From: DASTHS01 sp035718085
GTDB lineage: Bacteria > Actinomycetota > Acidimicrobiia > Acidimicrobiales > Palsa-688
Direction of reading: 5' to 3'
Assembly (NCBI GenBank): GCA_035718085.1
Contig: DASTHS010000211.1
Coordinates: 1 to 21,452 of the forward strand
Length of the DNA stretch: 21,452 nt
In this document: piece by piece, positions 21,413 to 21,452 of the stretch
Position numbering within the stretch: the stretch's first letter is position 1
Layout of the letters: the number at the start of each line of letters is the position of its first letter
The notes under the pieces: model-generated
Told to the model about the DNA's origin: nothing
Database searches by the model: none
What the model saw: the letters and a program-made list of their open reading frames with translations, nothing else
Position numbers and translations under genes: made by a program

Positions 21413-21452
21413 GATCGGGCCCGGAACCCGGCGCGGCGGTCAGGCGATCTGC

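Noticed and set aside
21395..21452. SRP (4.5S) RNA at the right edge
   Set aside because: GGTCAGG and CCGGAA strings occur on the plus strand, but not in the order or distance of the SRP RNA apical loop, and the window ends too soon to judge.

Overview
This is a 21.5-kb stretch of chromosome from a high-GC bacterium, almost certainly an actinomycete. The evidence is very high GC with strong third-position GC bias, GTG starting about half the genes, the recR / ybaB / dnaX cluster, a PPOX-class probable F420 protein, and many promoters with a TANNNT -10 box only 6-8 nt before a GTG or ATG (leaderless transcripts). The mix of an ecdysteroid-kinase-like phosphotransferase with an acyl-CoA dehydrogenase, a type III CoA-transferase and a homospermidine synthase is compatible with the class Acidimicrobiia, but that placement is inference. 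I see 21 protein genes and no tRNA, rRNA, insertion sequence, prophage or CRISPR array. Coding density is very high; the largest gap is about 140 bp.

Layout from left to right. 1-2446 (-): a Baeyer-Villiger-type flavin monooxygenase fused to an HSL-family alpha/beta hydrolase, cut by the window edge. 2542-2943 (+): a PPOX-class oxidoreductase. 7080 down to 3048 (-): a tightly packed four-gene unit of a secreted, membrane-anchored low-complexity protein, a membrane GGDEF diguanylate cyclase, an N-terminally cut EAL-domain protein in the same reading frame behind one TGA stop, and a 5'-3' exonuclease. 8201 down to 7197 (-): a small protein with tandem zinc ribbons and a phytanoyl-CoA-dioxygenase-family enzyme. 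9772-8342 (-): homospermidine synthase.

13698 down to 9784 (-): a translationally linked unit of phosphotransferase, acyl-CoA dehydrogenase, CoA-transferase III and cupin. It resembles the kinase plus dehydrogenase pair that catabolises 4-hydroxyacyl-CoAs (bacterial LvaA/LvaC; the fused animal ACAD10/ACAD11) and is the best candidate here for an uncharacterised pathway. A hotdog thioesterase (-) and an MFS transporter (+) follow, diverging from back-to-back leaderless promoters.

16482 down to 15514 and 17009 down to 16479 (-): methionine aminopeptidase with a SEC-C zinc motif, behind methylmalonyl-CoA epimerase. 17104-18291 (+): an acetyl-CoA acetyltransferase divergent from the epimerase. 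21338 down to 18302 (-): the conserved dnaX, ybaB, recR operon. A strong GC hairpin sits upstream of dnaX at the right edge.

The window thus mixes housekeeping (DNA replication and repair, N-terminal methionine removal, propionate and acetyl-CoA metabolism) with accessory catabolic, polyamine and c-di-GMP signalling genes.
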